Source: Euphorbia lathyris (lineage: Eukaryota; Streptophyta; Magnoliopsida; Malpighiales; Euphorbiaceae). From it: DNA of 64,000 bases. The notes under the pieces were generated by a model that saw nothing but the letters and a program-made list of their open reading frames with translations, was not told where the DNA came from and did no database searches. Both the position numbers and the translations under genes were made by a program. Shown here piece by piece: positions 9,878-19,559 of this stretch. The stretch covers positions 86,300,104 through 86,364,103 of the forward strand of contig NC_088910.1 in the NCBI RefSeq assembly GCF_963576675.1, read 5' to 3'. Numbering within the stretch: the stretch's first letter is position 1; each line of letters begins with the position of its first letter.

Positions 9878-12604
9878 ATGACAAGAGTTTCTCTAAACAT
9901 CTCCGGTGACGGTCTTTCCCATAACCGCTCCGATGATAATCCCACTTCTCCTACTCAGTGTAATCTCGCTGGAGCTACTACGCCAAGCAAGAAAGCTCAA
10001 CCTGCCTTTTCCAAAGGGAAACCGCAGCAAAAGGACAAGGGCAAGAAAGTAGTACAACGCACCTACACTCAAGTCTTCGAGAGTGTAAGGGGATGGAAGA
10101 TTGACCACTCGAGGTGGTTCTCACAAGGATTCGTGGATGCTGAGCAGCCTTTCTGTGAATGGATCAAGAACAATGGCTGGACCGAGCTGTTCTCAGTTCA
10201 GGATCCCACTTACCCTGAGTTGGTACGAGAATTCTACGCCAACCTGAGAGTCGCCAATGACAACAGGAACTACTTAGCAACTAATGTTCGAGGAAAGAAC
10301 ATCTCCATCAACCCAGCGTACCTTGCCTCACTGTTCAAATTAAAAAACGAAGGAGCTATACTTCGTAAGTCAGGTGACCATGACAAAACCAACTACGTTA
10401 AGACCTTCTGCAAACCTGAGGGTCATATAGGTGAAATTTCAAGCACTTCCATGGGTCAGCATCAAAAGATGGCCCATTACATACTGACAAATTTCCTCTA
10501 CCCCAAAATCAACTGCACCAACTCAGCAACCAACTTTGAGCAGTGCTTCATATGGCACATGCTGACCTATACGCCGATCAATATGCCTATCTTCATCATC
10601 GGTGGGTTTCTACGAAGTACTGGAACCCTTAGGCTGGGCTCCTTCATCACGCGAATCCTCCAGTATCACAAAGTGGACACAGTTTCGGAAATTCGAGTTC
10701 AGGGAATCGAAATTACAGCTGCTGCCCTATTTGGTTTGGCACATGACCTACCCATTGTGGTGAAGGAAGGAAAAGGAGGAGTTGTCCAGAACGCTGAGGG
10801 GGAAAACGCTGAGGGTGCTGTGACTAAAAAGGGCAGAACTCAAAGAAAGAGGAAAGTTGTGCAAAGCACATCTAAAGGAGCTGCCTCTACCCCAAAGAGG
10901 ATCAAAGTTGTATGTAAAGGAACAAAGCAAACTCAGCAAGGTCCGGGTGGATCTAGATCAGCTGAGAAAAGACCTAGGCAAGTTGAGCCTGAGATAGAAG
11001 AAAGAGAGGTTGCTGACCAACCATTAAGAAAGAGGAAGAAGCTCAACTTTGAATTAAGACCTATTGAGGCCATACCGACAGATATCATCGTTCCTCCTAA
11101 CTCACACTATGCACAGAGTCAAGGGATTGACGCTGAGCAACGGGATGAGGAAGAACAATACCAAGACCAGTTGGGTGGTCAGTTTGATGAGGAAGAGTTG
11201 GATGACCAGTTAGAAGAAGAAGAACTGGATGATGATGAGTCTGACAATGAAGAAGAAAGTGGTTAGGATGACACTGAGGATGATGAGCATCTTGAACCAA
11301 TCAACACTGAGTCGGTTGATGATGAAGAAGAAACTGAGCACCAAGAAAATGCTCCTGCTGTTCAAAGGGATGCCTCACCCACTGACTCCATTGAGTCTAT
11401 TCCGTGTGACCCTACTCCTCCGAAGCTTAGGAGACTGAGAAAGAAGACAGCCTTTAAAGCACCCGTTATTGACCTCATGGGTGACTCACCGCTGAGGGAT
11501 GAGATTCCCGATCTTACAGATGTCCAACTTAAGTACTTCTCCAACCCACCTGTGTCTCAACAAGGGCAACTAGAAAATCAAGCCTCTGTTTCTCCAAAGG
11601 AACATGCCGACTTAAATACTTCTTCCAACCCAAGTAATGCCGAGCAAGTGCTCGAAGATTCCGCTCCACAAACTGTTGAGAAAGATAAGGAATTTCCTGC
11701 TCAGGTGGACACTGAACTTCCTAACATTCAAACACCTAGTTAGCTTCAGCCTGACACTGAGCAAGCTACTCCTTCTGCTGATCCTCCACTTCCCCATCTA
11801 AATGAGCAAAATCAGATTCAGTCAGTTTCCACTGACAATACTAATACCAGGCCAACCGCTGACAATGCTGGGCCTTCCAATAACGAGCAGAACCAAACAC
11901 TGCCCCTATCCGGTTCTACTCCACCTCCGGCATCTGGGCCAACACAAGATGGATCCTTCAGCTACCTCATTGCCTCTGAGTCTGGTCGAAGAATTGTAGA
12001 CTCAGCTCAAGCTCTTATCCAGGACCTCCATCAACAAAGTGCCAATGCCGCTGAATCTACCGCTGTTGAGACAACTCCATTCTCGTCTGTCACTCAGCTT
12101 CTTACGGAGATCAAAGGTATGAAGGATCTTCTGAGTGTCATGACTACACTACAAACTCAACAGCCCAGACAGGACTCTATATTGAAGCTGGCCGAACTCC
12201 GGCTGACCATGGTTAACCATCTGAACTCACTACAAGGGGAGATTCATCAATTGTCAGCTGCGAACTTAGCATATGCCACTTCTTCCGAAGTACATAATCT
12301 CTTCAGCCAGCTTCACACCGAGCAAGAGAAAACCAACCACCAGCTTTCCACCTCCTCTCAATGCTCCATTGAGCAAATCAGCGAAGCTGTGCGTCTGCTG
12401 AACTTGAACAGATAAGAGATGGCAACTGACGAGCTTAAAACCAACGGGATTCTGAAGTATTCTCGAGCAACCTTTAGCAATGTGCGCGAGATTAACGCTC
12501 AGCATGAGTATTATGACTCCTCTTTGCTAAAGATGTTTCATCAAGCCTTTGCCATGCTCACTGAAAACATGCACTGGATTGGCAAGACACATCTTAATAC
12601 ATAA
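9878..12604 (+). pseudogene. Third ORF of Copia element A (env position; putative plant transposon protein domain)
   Basis: I chose the ATG at 9878, downstream of the TATA box, because an in-frame upstream ATG at 9818 is not conserved in element B. Residues about 60-290 have the pattern RWFS...FCEWIKNNGW...YPELVREFYANL, then TSMGQHQKMAHYILTN, CFIWHMLTYTPINMP and GSFITRILQYHKV. This matches the plant-specific family called putative plant transposon protein (PF20167-like, from memory). A basic segment, a long acidic and Q-rich stretch and a C-terminal coiled-coil-like part follow. I see no signal peptide or transmembrane segment, so an envelope role is not supported. One frame runs throughout, with TAG at 11264, TAG at 11741 and TAA at 12413. 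It is cut near 12587 by the rearrangement breakpoint. Confidence 0.75.
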
Positions 12605-14200
12605 CCGGCGGAATTAAAGACAAGGAAGGAAACAACCAGAATAATTCAAAACTGCCTTAGTCATAAAGAAGTTGTAACCAACCAAGACTTAATTGGTAAA
12701 AAAGAAACTAAGCGAAACCGTGGAGAAACCAATTTGAAGTAAAGACTCCATTAATGACGCAACCAATACTTAATTAATGTGAATTAATTCAGTAAGATTA
12801 ATTCCTTATAAGTGAATTAATTGAGAAAAAACCCTCACTCCATAAAAGATGCATCCAAGGCGTAATTAACATGAATTAATTCACAAAGATTAATAAATTG
12901 AGGAAAAAACTGTCGAAGAAACTCAAGTTCTCCTATCCGCCGGTCACCGGATAATCTCTCTACGGTGGAGCTGCAGATGGAGAAGGCGCACCGGCAGGTC
13001 GGAGTAGGGAGCAGGCGTCGACGGCTCAGATAGAAAACACAAAATAACATAAAATAACAATGAAATAAAAGAGAGAAAGAGGGATGGGAAGGAATGCAGA
13101 AAATAAAAGGATGAAGGATAGCTCCATGACTCAAAGAAAAGGACACAACAGGGACATCAAGGAGAAGGATGGGCGGACAACGGCATACAGGAGAATGGGA
13201 CTACATGGCAATTAGAAACATGAACTGGAAAAAAGCTAGGACTTAGAAGAGAGAACAAGAAAGTTCACTATGTATTAAGAAATATTCTTTTAACTCTATA
13301 TCTTTAACCTCCAAAATTCTCGATTAAGTTTTAATTCTATAGAATAATGCAGTTAGTTAATTAACTTTTCTTCCATATCTTTAAAGTCAAAAATTTCAAT
13401 AGTTTAGTTTTGTTTTTCAAAAGAAATTAAAAACTGAGATTTCAAATGTTCAACCTTTGAAGAGAAAATAGATTAACGTGTCACAAAAGGGCAAATAGTT
13501 AACATTAGGAAGAATAAAATTTGTTAGCTTGACATCTAATGTAACAAACTGATTAAGTATCTTATTAACGAGAACGGGCCTACAAAGGCCAATAATTTCT
13601 CCTAACTCTGAAAGGTAGTACGAAGAATGGCATCAACAACAACCTTCGCACCCACTAAAAAATCATGTGACGAAGACCCAAAGAAATGACCCATAACAGA
13701 GCCTTGAGGACAGTAAGAACTTTGATGTCTCATCCTTTTCAATCCAACTTAAATTTCATACATCAATCCAAGATTTATAAATTCCTTTGTATAGGTTAAC
13801 TTTGGTTATATTAAGTTAGTTTGCAACTTTATCGAATGATATTTGAAGATTTTATCCAACCCGATGGGTTTGCAGTTTACGATTTTGCTTCGTAGTGGAA
13901 ACAACTACTAAGCAATTGTCTTCGCAGTTGCTTCCACTGTGAAGGGATTGCATGAACTGCTAAGACAATTGCTTAGCAGTTGCTTCCACTACTAAGCAAA
14001 GCCGTAAACTGCTAAGACAATTGCTTAACACTTGCTTCCACTACTAAGTAAAATCATAAACTGCTAAGATAATTGCTTAACAGTTACTTCAATCTCTTTT
14101 TTGGCAAAATGTTCTATATTTACTCATCATCGATACAACAACTAAAATAATCTATTAAAAAAAGCTTTACTTCTAACAAATCGAAAGATAAAAAAAACAT
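12605..14200. other. No gene recognised
   Basis: AT-rich sequence to the right of the breakpoint in element A. Part of 12740-12900 repeats a motif like GTGAATTAATTCA. A minus-strand stretch near 12950-13050 is GC-richer but has no recognisable product. If the inversion model is right, this is the former upstream side of the PMD gene or a later insertion. Confidence 0.4.
13880..14095. repeat. Tandem repeat with internal palindrome
   Basis: About three and a half copies of a roughly 60-bp unit containing AACTGCTAAGACAATTGCTT, then AGCAGTTGCTTCCACTACTAAG. CTGCTAAG and CTTAGCAG within each unit can pair. No coding potential. Confidence 0.75.
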
Positions 14201-14210
14201 AAAATTCTAT

Positions 14211-15554
14211 GGGTAAATTACATACGTGGTGTACAACCTTTACCCTAAATCACACTTTGGTGTACAATCAAAATTTTGTCACACTAAACCGTACGAACTT
14301 CAGGTGACCTCCCACTAAAGTGTACAACTGGTTTTTGTGACCGGTCAACGCTAGTCAACTATGCCACGTCAGAATTTTTCAGTTGTAGAATTAAAAAAAG
14401 TGGGACTCACTCTTTATGAAATTACTAATATAGCCTTAAGCCTTATAAAATTACTAAAATACTCGTTATCTTCCTCCTTCAACCAAACAACACACCATCT
14501 CTCCTCCCTCTTTCAACTCTCTCTAGCTTTCAGATCCCTCTTTCATTATCACCATCATCATATACTCTGGGCTTGTTTGACGCCGTCACCACCATCTCCT
14601 CTAGTTTTGTTCGCCGCCGCCACCACCATCTAATCCGGTCTCTTCCACCGCCATCTGTTTCAGATTTCTGTCTCAACTCTCTCTATATCAATTGATAAAC
14701 TCAACACTATACTCAGCCCAATTCTTCAATCAAACAAAATCTCACAATAAACACACTAAAATTTGGTTGAGTTGAAATTAGGCATGGATAAAAGCAAGCT
14801 GCATGTTCTTCTCTTCTCTAATTAGTAACTAAAGCAAAGAAACAACATGAAGCCTAAGGGAGAATCAGTAAGGAGAGAAATTACAAATGATAGAATACAA
14901 AAAACATGTACGGTAGTAGAAGAGAAACAGCAGCAGCGCTCACTCAGTTCGCAAATCCAGAATCGGAATCGCAATAGCTATTGGAATTATCCTTGGTTGC
15001 ATCTTCGCCTTCCTTTTTCCTCATGGGTTTTACTTTTCAATTCCTCAATCTCAAACGCCTCGCCTCTCCAATTCCATTTCCCAGGTTCCTAAAATTAATT
15101 CGAATCAAATTCTTGTTTGTTTTTCATCGGGATGCAAATTATTTGTGTTTTATTCTACAATTTTGCTTGTTTTTGTTAGACGAGAAGACGATGGAAGAGG
15201 CAGAGACGGAAGTGGAGAAGATAATGGAAAAGGCAGAGGAGGAAGAAAGAGATATGGAATAGAATTTAGGAGAGAGAAAAGATGGAATTGATAGGAAAGA
15301 AAAATAAAAAAATAAAAGAAAATATAATTAAGGGTAAATTAGTCATTTAACATTAAGTGGGATCCACTTTTATTTGTTAGGAGGTCGAAGTGATGAGGTG
15401 GTGCATTGGTCAGGCGTTGACTGGTCAAAATTACCAGTTGTAAACTTTAATGGGAGGTCACCTAAAGTTCGTACGGTTTAGTGTGATAAATTTTTGGTTG
15501 TACACCAAAGTGTGATTTGAGGTAAAGGCTATACACCACGTATTTAATTGACCC
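14211..15554. mobile_element. Non-autonomous Mutator-like element with 140-bp TIRs (Pack-MULE candidate)
   Basis: Long terminal inverted repeats: left begins GGGTAAATTACATACGTGGT, right end read in reverse begins GGGTCAATTAAATACGTGGT. Similarity continues for about 140 bp (through CACACTAAACCGTACGAACT and ACCTCCCA). The flanks AAAATTCTAT (14201-14210) and AAAATTCAAT (15555-15564) match at 9 of 10 positions, as expected for a Mutator-type 9-10 bp duplication. No transposase inside; the interior contains exon-like sequence described separately. Confidence 0.87.
14906..15262 (+). pseudogene. Captured host exon(s) inside the MULE, single-pass membrane protein N-terminus
   Basis: From ATG at 14906 the first codons give MYGSRRETAAA. 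One frame over (a single-base shift near 14938), the sequence reads VRKSRIGIAIAIGIILGCIF, then AFLFPHGFYFS and a polar tail ending SNSISQ at 15084. That is a basic cytosolic stub, one hydrophobic segment of about 20 residues and a polar stretch, with codon use like a host gene. CAG|GT at 15084 and TTTTGTTAG at 15171-15179 look like retained intron borders, and a Glu-rich stretch follows. I do not recognise the donor gene. Capture of gene pieces with introns is the hallmark of Pack-MULEs. Confidence 0.5.
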
Positions 15555-15789
15555 AAAATTCAATAGAAAATTACAAAGAAACCATGAAAATTAGAGAAGA
15601 AGATAATGAAAGAAAGAGGAGAAATACGTTATATATATTAAGAGTGTTTCGAGAAAGTTAACTTTGAAAGTATTTATTTTGGTAAGAGATGTTGTAATGA
15701 GTCTAAACATTTAAACGAGCCTCTCAATTGGACCAATTTTATAATTGACCTTTTTATATTTTATAGATAGATATATTAATTAGGGATAA

Positions 15790-16018
15790 GGTACCAAAAT
15801 AGGCCTAAGGTTTTTGGGGAAGTATCAATTTAGGCTCAACGTTCAAAATAGCACTAATGTAGGCTTAATGTACATAATATCAATTTAGGCTTAACATTTA
15901 CAATATAGCATCAATTTAGGCCTCACGTACAAAATAGCACCAATATAGGCTTAACGTTTACAAATAATATGAATTTAAGCTTAACGTTTACAAAATATAT
16001 ACAATTTAAGCTGAACGT
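15790..16018. repeat. Degenerate tandem repeat (about 34-bp unit)
   Basis: Seven or so diverged copies of TATCAATTTAGGCTTAACGT followed by TTACAAAATA. Such AGGCTTAACGT repeats often sit near transposon ends in plants. No coding potential. Confidence 0.7.
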
Positions 16019-16023
16019 CATAA

Positions 16024-16437
16024 TTAAATTAATAATATTATATTCTTTCCCTATTAACTTTATATGTTATCTCTATATTCTTATTTATTATAATACAATT
16101 AATTAGTATTATTGCCCATTAAGATCTTATAAATTTCATTGCTTATGTAATATATGCAAACTAAAAGTAATTGAATATCTACAATATTTCGAACACTGAC
16201 ATGTATCAATATTATTTTAACTAGTGTTCGAAATATTGTGGATATTTAATTACTTTTAGTTTGCGTATATTACATGAGCCATAGAATTTAGGAGTCATGA
16301 AATGTTTGATGAAAAACAAATATAAAGTTTTAATGGGCAAGAATACTAATTAATTGTATTATAATAAATAAGAAAATAGAACTAAATAAAAAGATAACAT
16401 ATAAAGTTAATAGGAAAAGAATATAATATGGTTAATT
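16024..16437. mobile_element. Foldback MITE-like element
   Basis: Two arms of about 180-215 bp are inverted copies of each other. The left arm starts TTAATAATATTATATTCTTT; the right arm ends with the reverse, AAAGAATATAATATGGTTAA. The centre pairs CAATATTTCGAACACT with AGTGTTCGAAATATTG around a short spacer near 16200-16220. The transcript would form a very long hairpin, a possible small-RNA source. The family is not assigned. Confidence 0.75.
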
Positions 16438-16588
16438 TAAGTGAAATACTATACCTAGCCACAAATTCCTACCTCCAGCCCCGGGAATTGACCGAACTAT
16501 CCTTTGCATAAAGATTGAAAAAAGACAAAAACTCTCAAGAACCCTATACACTCTTCGATCAAATCCGGACTAATTTTTGAACCAAATC

Positions 16589-16627
16589 ATGGATGGTGAC
16601 AGAGGCCGTAAAGGGAAAGCGAAAATG
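16589..16627 (+). pseudogene. Displaced exon 1 of the PMD (MAIL-like) gene
   Basis: ATG at 16589 opens a 13-codon exon MDGDRGRKGKAKM ending at donor GTAAGA (16628). Phase 0 at the donor matches phase 0 at the exon at 1684. On the downstream side the intron runs into the same roughly 33-bp tandem repeat found in intron 1 at 1786-1850, then the CATAG duplication and the inverted LTR. So the order exon 1, intron repeat, element end mirrors what is expected on the other side of the Copia insertion, but inverted. Small size makes the exon call depend on this context. Confidence 0.55.
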
Positions 16628-16705
16628 GTAAGATTTACGGTTTTATTTTGTTGATTTACGCTTCGATTTGAGATCTGTGGGAGCTTTTTGAAAATCGTCG
16701 GAATT

Positions 16706-16840
16706 GCAGTCAGGCGTAAGAACATCACGCCCGACCTGTGGTTCCGGCGTAAGAACATCACACCCGACCAGTGGTGCGGGCGTGATAGCCACATGCCCGC
16801 ACCATAGGTCGGGCGTGATGTTCAAACGCCCGAACCATAG
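16706..16840. repeat. Tandem repeat of PMD intron 1, inverted right side of insertion site
   Basis: About four copies of the 33-bp CGGGCGT...GAACATCA...CCGACC unit in opposite orientation to 1786-1850, ending with CATAG at 16836-16840. CATAG is the reverse complement of CTATG at 1846-1850. Confidence 0.85.
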
Positions 16841-17887
16841 TGTTGGTCCCTTATAACGTGACAAGTTAGTTCCAAGGGGGGGGGATATGAACTATTTAAA
16901 AAATTTGTCCGTTAAGGCTGACTTCTTTTCGTATGAAAAGGATGACACAGCTTTCACTAAGTAGATTCAAGACACAAGCTTAGTCAACTTGTGACTAAGT
17001 CTGCTTCTTTACTTAAGTCAGGAAATAGCACTTAGAGTCTATTCCTGAACTCAGCTTCTTAGTAAACTTAACTCAGCGTGAGCTCTTTACTTAGTCAGTT
17101 TTTCACAGCAAGCAATATATATTAAAGGAGTTTAAGGGTTAGAAAGATATTACTCAGCAGACTTATCCTGGTTCGGCCTCTCCGCCTACGTCCAGTCCCC
17201 AGAACTCGTTCCGAGCTTTTTTGAATTCTCTACTGAGCTCTTTAAAGGTAGAGCACGAAACCTTTTACAAATAGAAGCTGAGTATAATAAGAGTACCTTC
17301 CTCTATACCTCTACTCACTCCTATATCTACGCTAAGTACTATAACCGAGTACTCAGCCTCTCCTTTCTATTCTTCTAGAAATGATAAAGTGTTTGTCCTA
17401 AACAATGATTGCTAAAACACTTTAGATGATTAGAAATCACTCTAGACTTTTACACAAAAATATGGAAATTGGTGTAAGGTATTTGCTTTGCTTTTCTCAC
17501 AGAATCTTCGAGTATGAATTTGGTCAGCGTTTTGACTAATTGAAGTTCTGCCTCGATTGAAGAAAATGGATGGCCTTTATATAGTGACAGTTGAGGCACC
17601 TGGTCATTTCGAATTTCGAAATAACCGTTGGAGGGAAACGGCTTCCTGTCGTTGTCACTCTGGGCGTGCTCAGCGTCGTTGGCCAATAGAAATCATGCAT
17701 CTTCTGTCTTCGTCAGTCTTCGGCAGAATGTTTCGCCAGTTAAGGAAAAGTCCACGAGACAGCTTTCTGCGCCTTCTGAACTTTTCCCAAAGTAGAAATA
17801 CTTTGTCTAGAAGTTGAACATTTTCTGCCGCTGTCCAGACTGCTTTGTCGTCCAACTCAGCAGCTTCTTCTTGAAGCTTTTGCCACG
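16841..17887 (-). repeat. Inverted, truncated LTR of element A
   Basis: On the minus strand this equals positions 284-1327 of the 1327-bp LTR at 1851-3177, ending GGGACCAACA and followed by CTATG. The first 283 bp are missing, with the break after GCCACG at 17887. It carries the same TATA box and the same TCCAGTCCCC block. It is best read as the original 3' LTR of element A after inversion of the segment carrying it. Confidence 0.88.
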
Positions 17888-17969
17888 TGACAAGTTATGT
17901 TTTTTCCTATCATTTGATAAGTTTTGCTTTTTGTCTTGTATCATCGTTTTTGTCTTACATCCCACCATC

Positions 17970-19286
17970 ATGAGTATCATGGCTTGGAACTGTCGTGGGC
18001 TAGGCAACCCACGTTCAGTTCGGGTTCTTTTGGATCTTGTCCGGGTCAACAAATCAAGTATCATTTTTCTCTCATAGAATCTTTTAACTTCATGTCGTTT
18101 AGATGCAATTAAAAGGAAGTTGGGTTATGCTGGTAGCTTGTGTGTGGGCTGTGTTGGTAGAAGTGGGGGCCTGGCCCTTATTTGGCTTAAAGCGGGTTGA
18201 TTCTTGGAATCTTCTAAGGATATTGTCTTCGTCTTCTAACCTCCCTTGGTGTTGTATGAGAGACTTGATAACTTGTGAAAAAATCCTTGATTGAAGCACT
18301 TCCCTATGAGGCACCGTTGGGATCGTCCGGGGACACTCCGATGCCAAAGTCAGTAATATTTATAAGAATAAATTGTAAGCACAAAAGTAGGGAATCAGTA
18401 AGTGTACCTTTGATACCTCAGAGTGGGGGTATTTATATTGGATTCCATAACCATTTAGATGGTAGTTTGACAGCCTTTTATTTAATACCCTTTAATGTAT
18501 TTAATGATACATTCTTTATGTCTGGTCGTTATTGCCTTTATGGAACCATTTAATACTATTAATTGTAGCGGTTTCGTGGGAAATGACTCCATAATAATAA
18601 GGGCGAATATATGTTGGAAGGTGTGTCTGTCCCGACCTGGCGGACGTAGGTCCTTTATAGCGAGTGGCCTTTACGAGGCGTATCTAAGTGGCAAGATCCA
18701 TCCAGGCATGTGGCTTCTGTCGTACGCCACTTCTTTGGCGGATCTTATCCTCTAATGACGCTTAGTACCATTTGATCCTTCTATTTATGGATAATTATGG
18801 ATTTGACCCCTGCATTAATCATGTATTAATTATCATTAATTCCACATTAATCATGCATAAATCCCTCCTTTAGAAGGAATAATGGTTTCCATTATTTCTA
18901 TTAATTTTTCTATATTCCCCACTCTATAATAATTTGGGTTGTTATCAAGACTATAATGATGTCATTTCGAATGATGAAAATATGGGAAATGTTCCTCAAC
19001 CGCAATGGCTTCTCAGAGGGTTCCAATAAGCAATTTCTGACTGTCAGCTTGTGGATTTGGGTTTTGTATGTCACCCTTTCACCTAAGAGAGGGGCGTGTT
19101 AGCGATCATTGGGTGGAGAAAAGGTTGGATAGGGTTATGGTAAATACTGATTGGTTGGGTTTCTTTCCTCAAGCGCAGGTTCGTGTTCTTAATCTTACTT
19201 TGTCTAATCATCTTCCTCTTCTTTTATCCTTACAACAAAATACAAGAAAGATTTGGACTAAGACGTTTAGATTTGAGAACTTGTAG
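17970..19286 (+). pseudogene. LINE ORF2 endonuclease domain, interrupted
   Basis: Begins MSIMAWNCRGLGNPRSVRVL, the usual start of plant L1 ORF2, with the Asn of the APE-type endonuclease active site. Stops follow at about 18077. The domain continues in broken frames to PWCCMRD at 18265. After the 682-bp insertion it resumes with YNDVISNDENMGNVPQPQWL and GVLAIIGW-like sequence; the frame with HWVEKRLDRVMVNTDWLGFF and LSNHLPLLLSL ends at 19286. Removing the insertion and one AGACT rejoins the frame exactly. Confidence 0.82.
18266..18947. mobile_element. 682-bp solo LTR-like insertion in LINE endonuclease
   Basis: Starts TGATAACTTGTG and ends TTGGGTTGTTATCA, so the ends are inverted (TGATAAC / GTTATCA) and have the TG...CA form of an LTR. 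AGACT flanks both sides (18261-18265 and 18948-18952). Contains GGATCGTCCGGGGACACTCC, a block I associate with plant LTRs. No coding potential. Confidence 0.88.
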
Positions 19287-19559
19287 CTTTGTGAACATAT
19301 GTGTCATGAAATCATGGAAAAGGTTTGATTAGAGTTTTCTATCTCGGATCTGCAGGTTAAAATTGAAGAATGTAGCAATACGCTTTTGAATTAGGGCAAT
19401 AATTATATTGGGGCAGATTTCCCGTGATTTGAAGGCAGTAAACTAGAATCTGGCAAATCTGAGATCCTATAGAGATGCTGGTGGCGTGGAAGAACTCTGC
19501 GCGAAATAGAGCATGTATTTTAATCTTGTTGCTTCTATGGCGACGTATTGGAAGCAGAG

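Larger units (their letters stand above)
1851..17887 (+). mobile_element. Copia element A (Sirevirus-like), rearranged
   Basis: Order on the plus strand: 5' LTR, tRNA-Met primer site, gag, protease-integrase, RT-RNase H, a promoter-bearing third ORF, then a break near 12587. The Copia order (INT before RT), long LTRs and an extra ORF between pol and the 3' LTR are typical of Sireviruses. The expected 3' LTR is not in direct orientation: a truncated LTR lies inverted at 16841-17887 with other sequence between. The element is dead, with gag frameshifted, nonsense codons at 5466 and 9028, and a solo LTR in integrase. Element B at 29064-39625 is a related copy on the other strand and serves as internal reference. 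Confidence 0.85.

Noticed and set aside
9878..12604. Envelope glycoprotein in the env position
   Set aside because: No signal peptide, transmembrane helix or cysteine pattern; the domain fits a plant transposon protein.
12835..13146. 103-codon minus-strand frame with Ser/Cys/Phe-rich sequence
   Set aside because: No similarity to a known family and no conserved start or splice context.
16841..17887. Independent solo LTR inserted in reverse
   Set aside because: It lacks 283 bp at one end, has no flanking duplication there, and its other flank complements the duplication and tandem repeat at 1786-1850.
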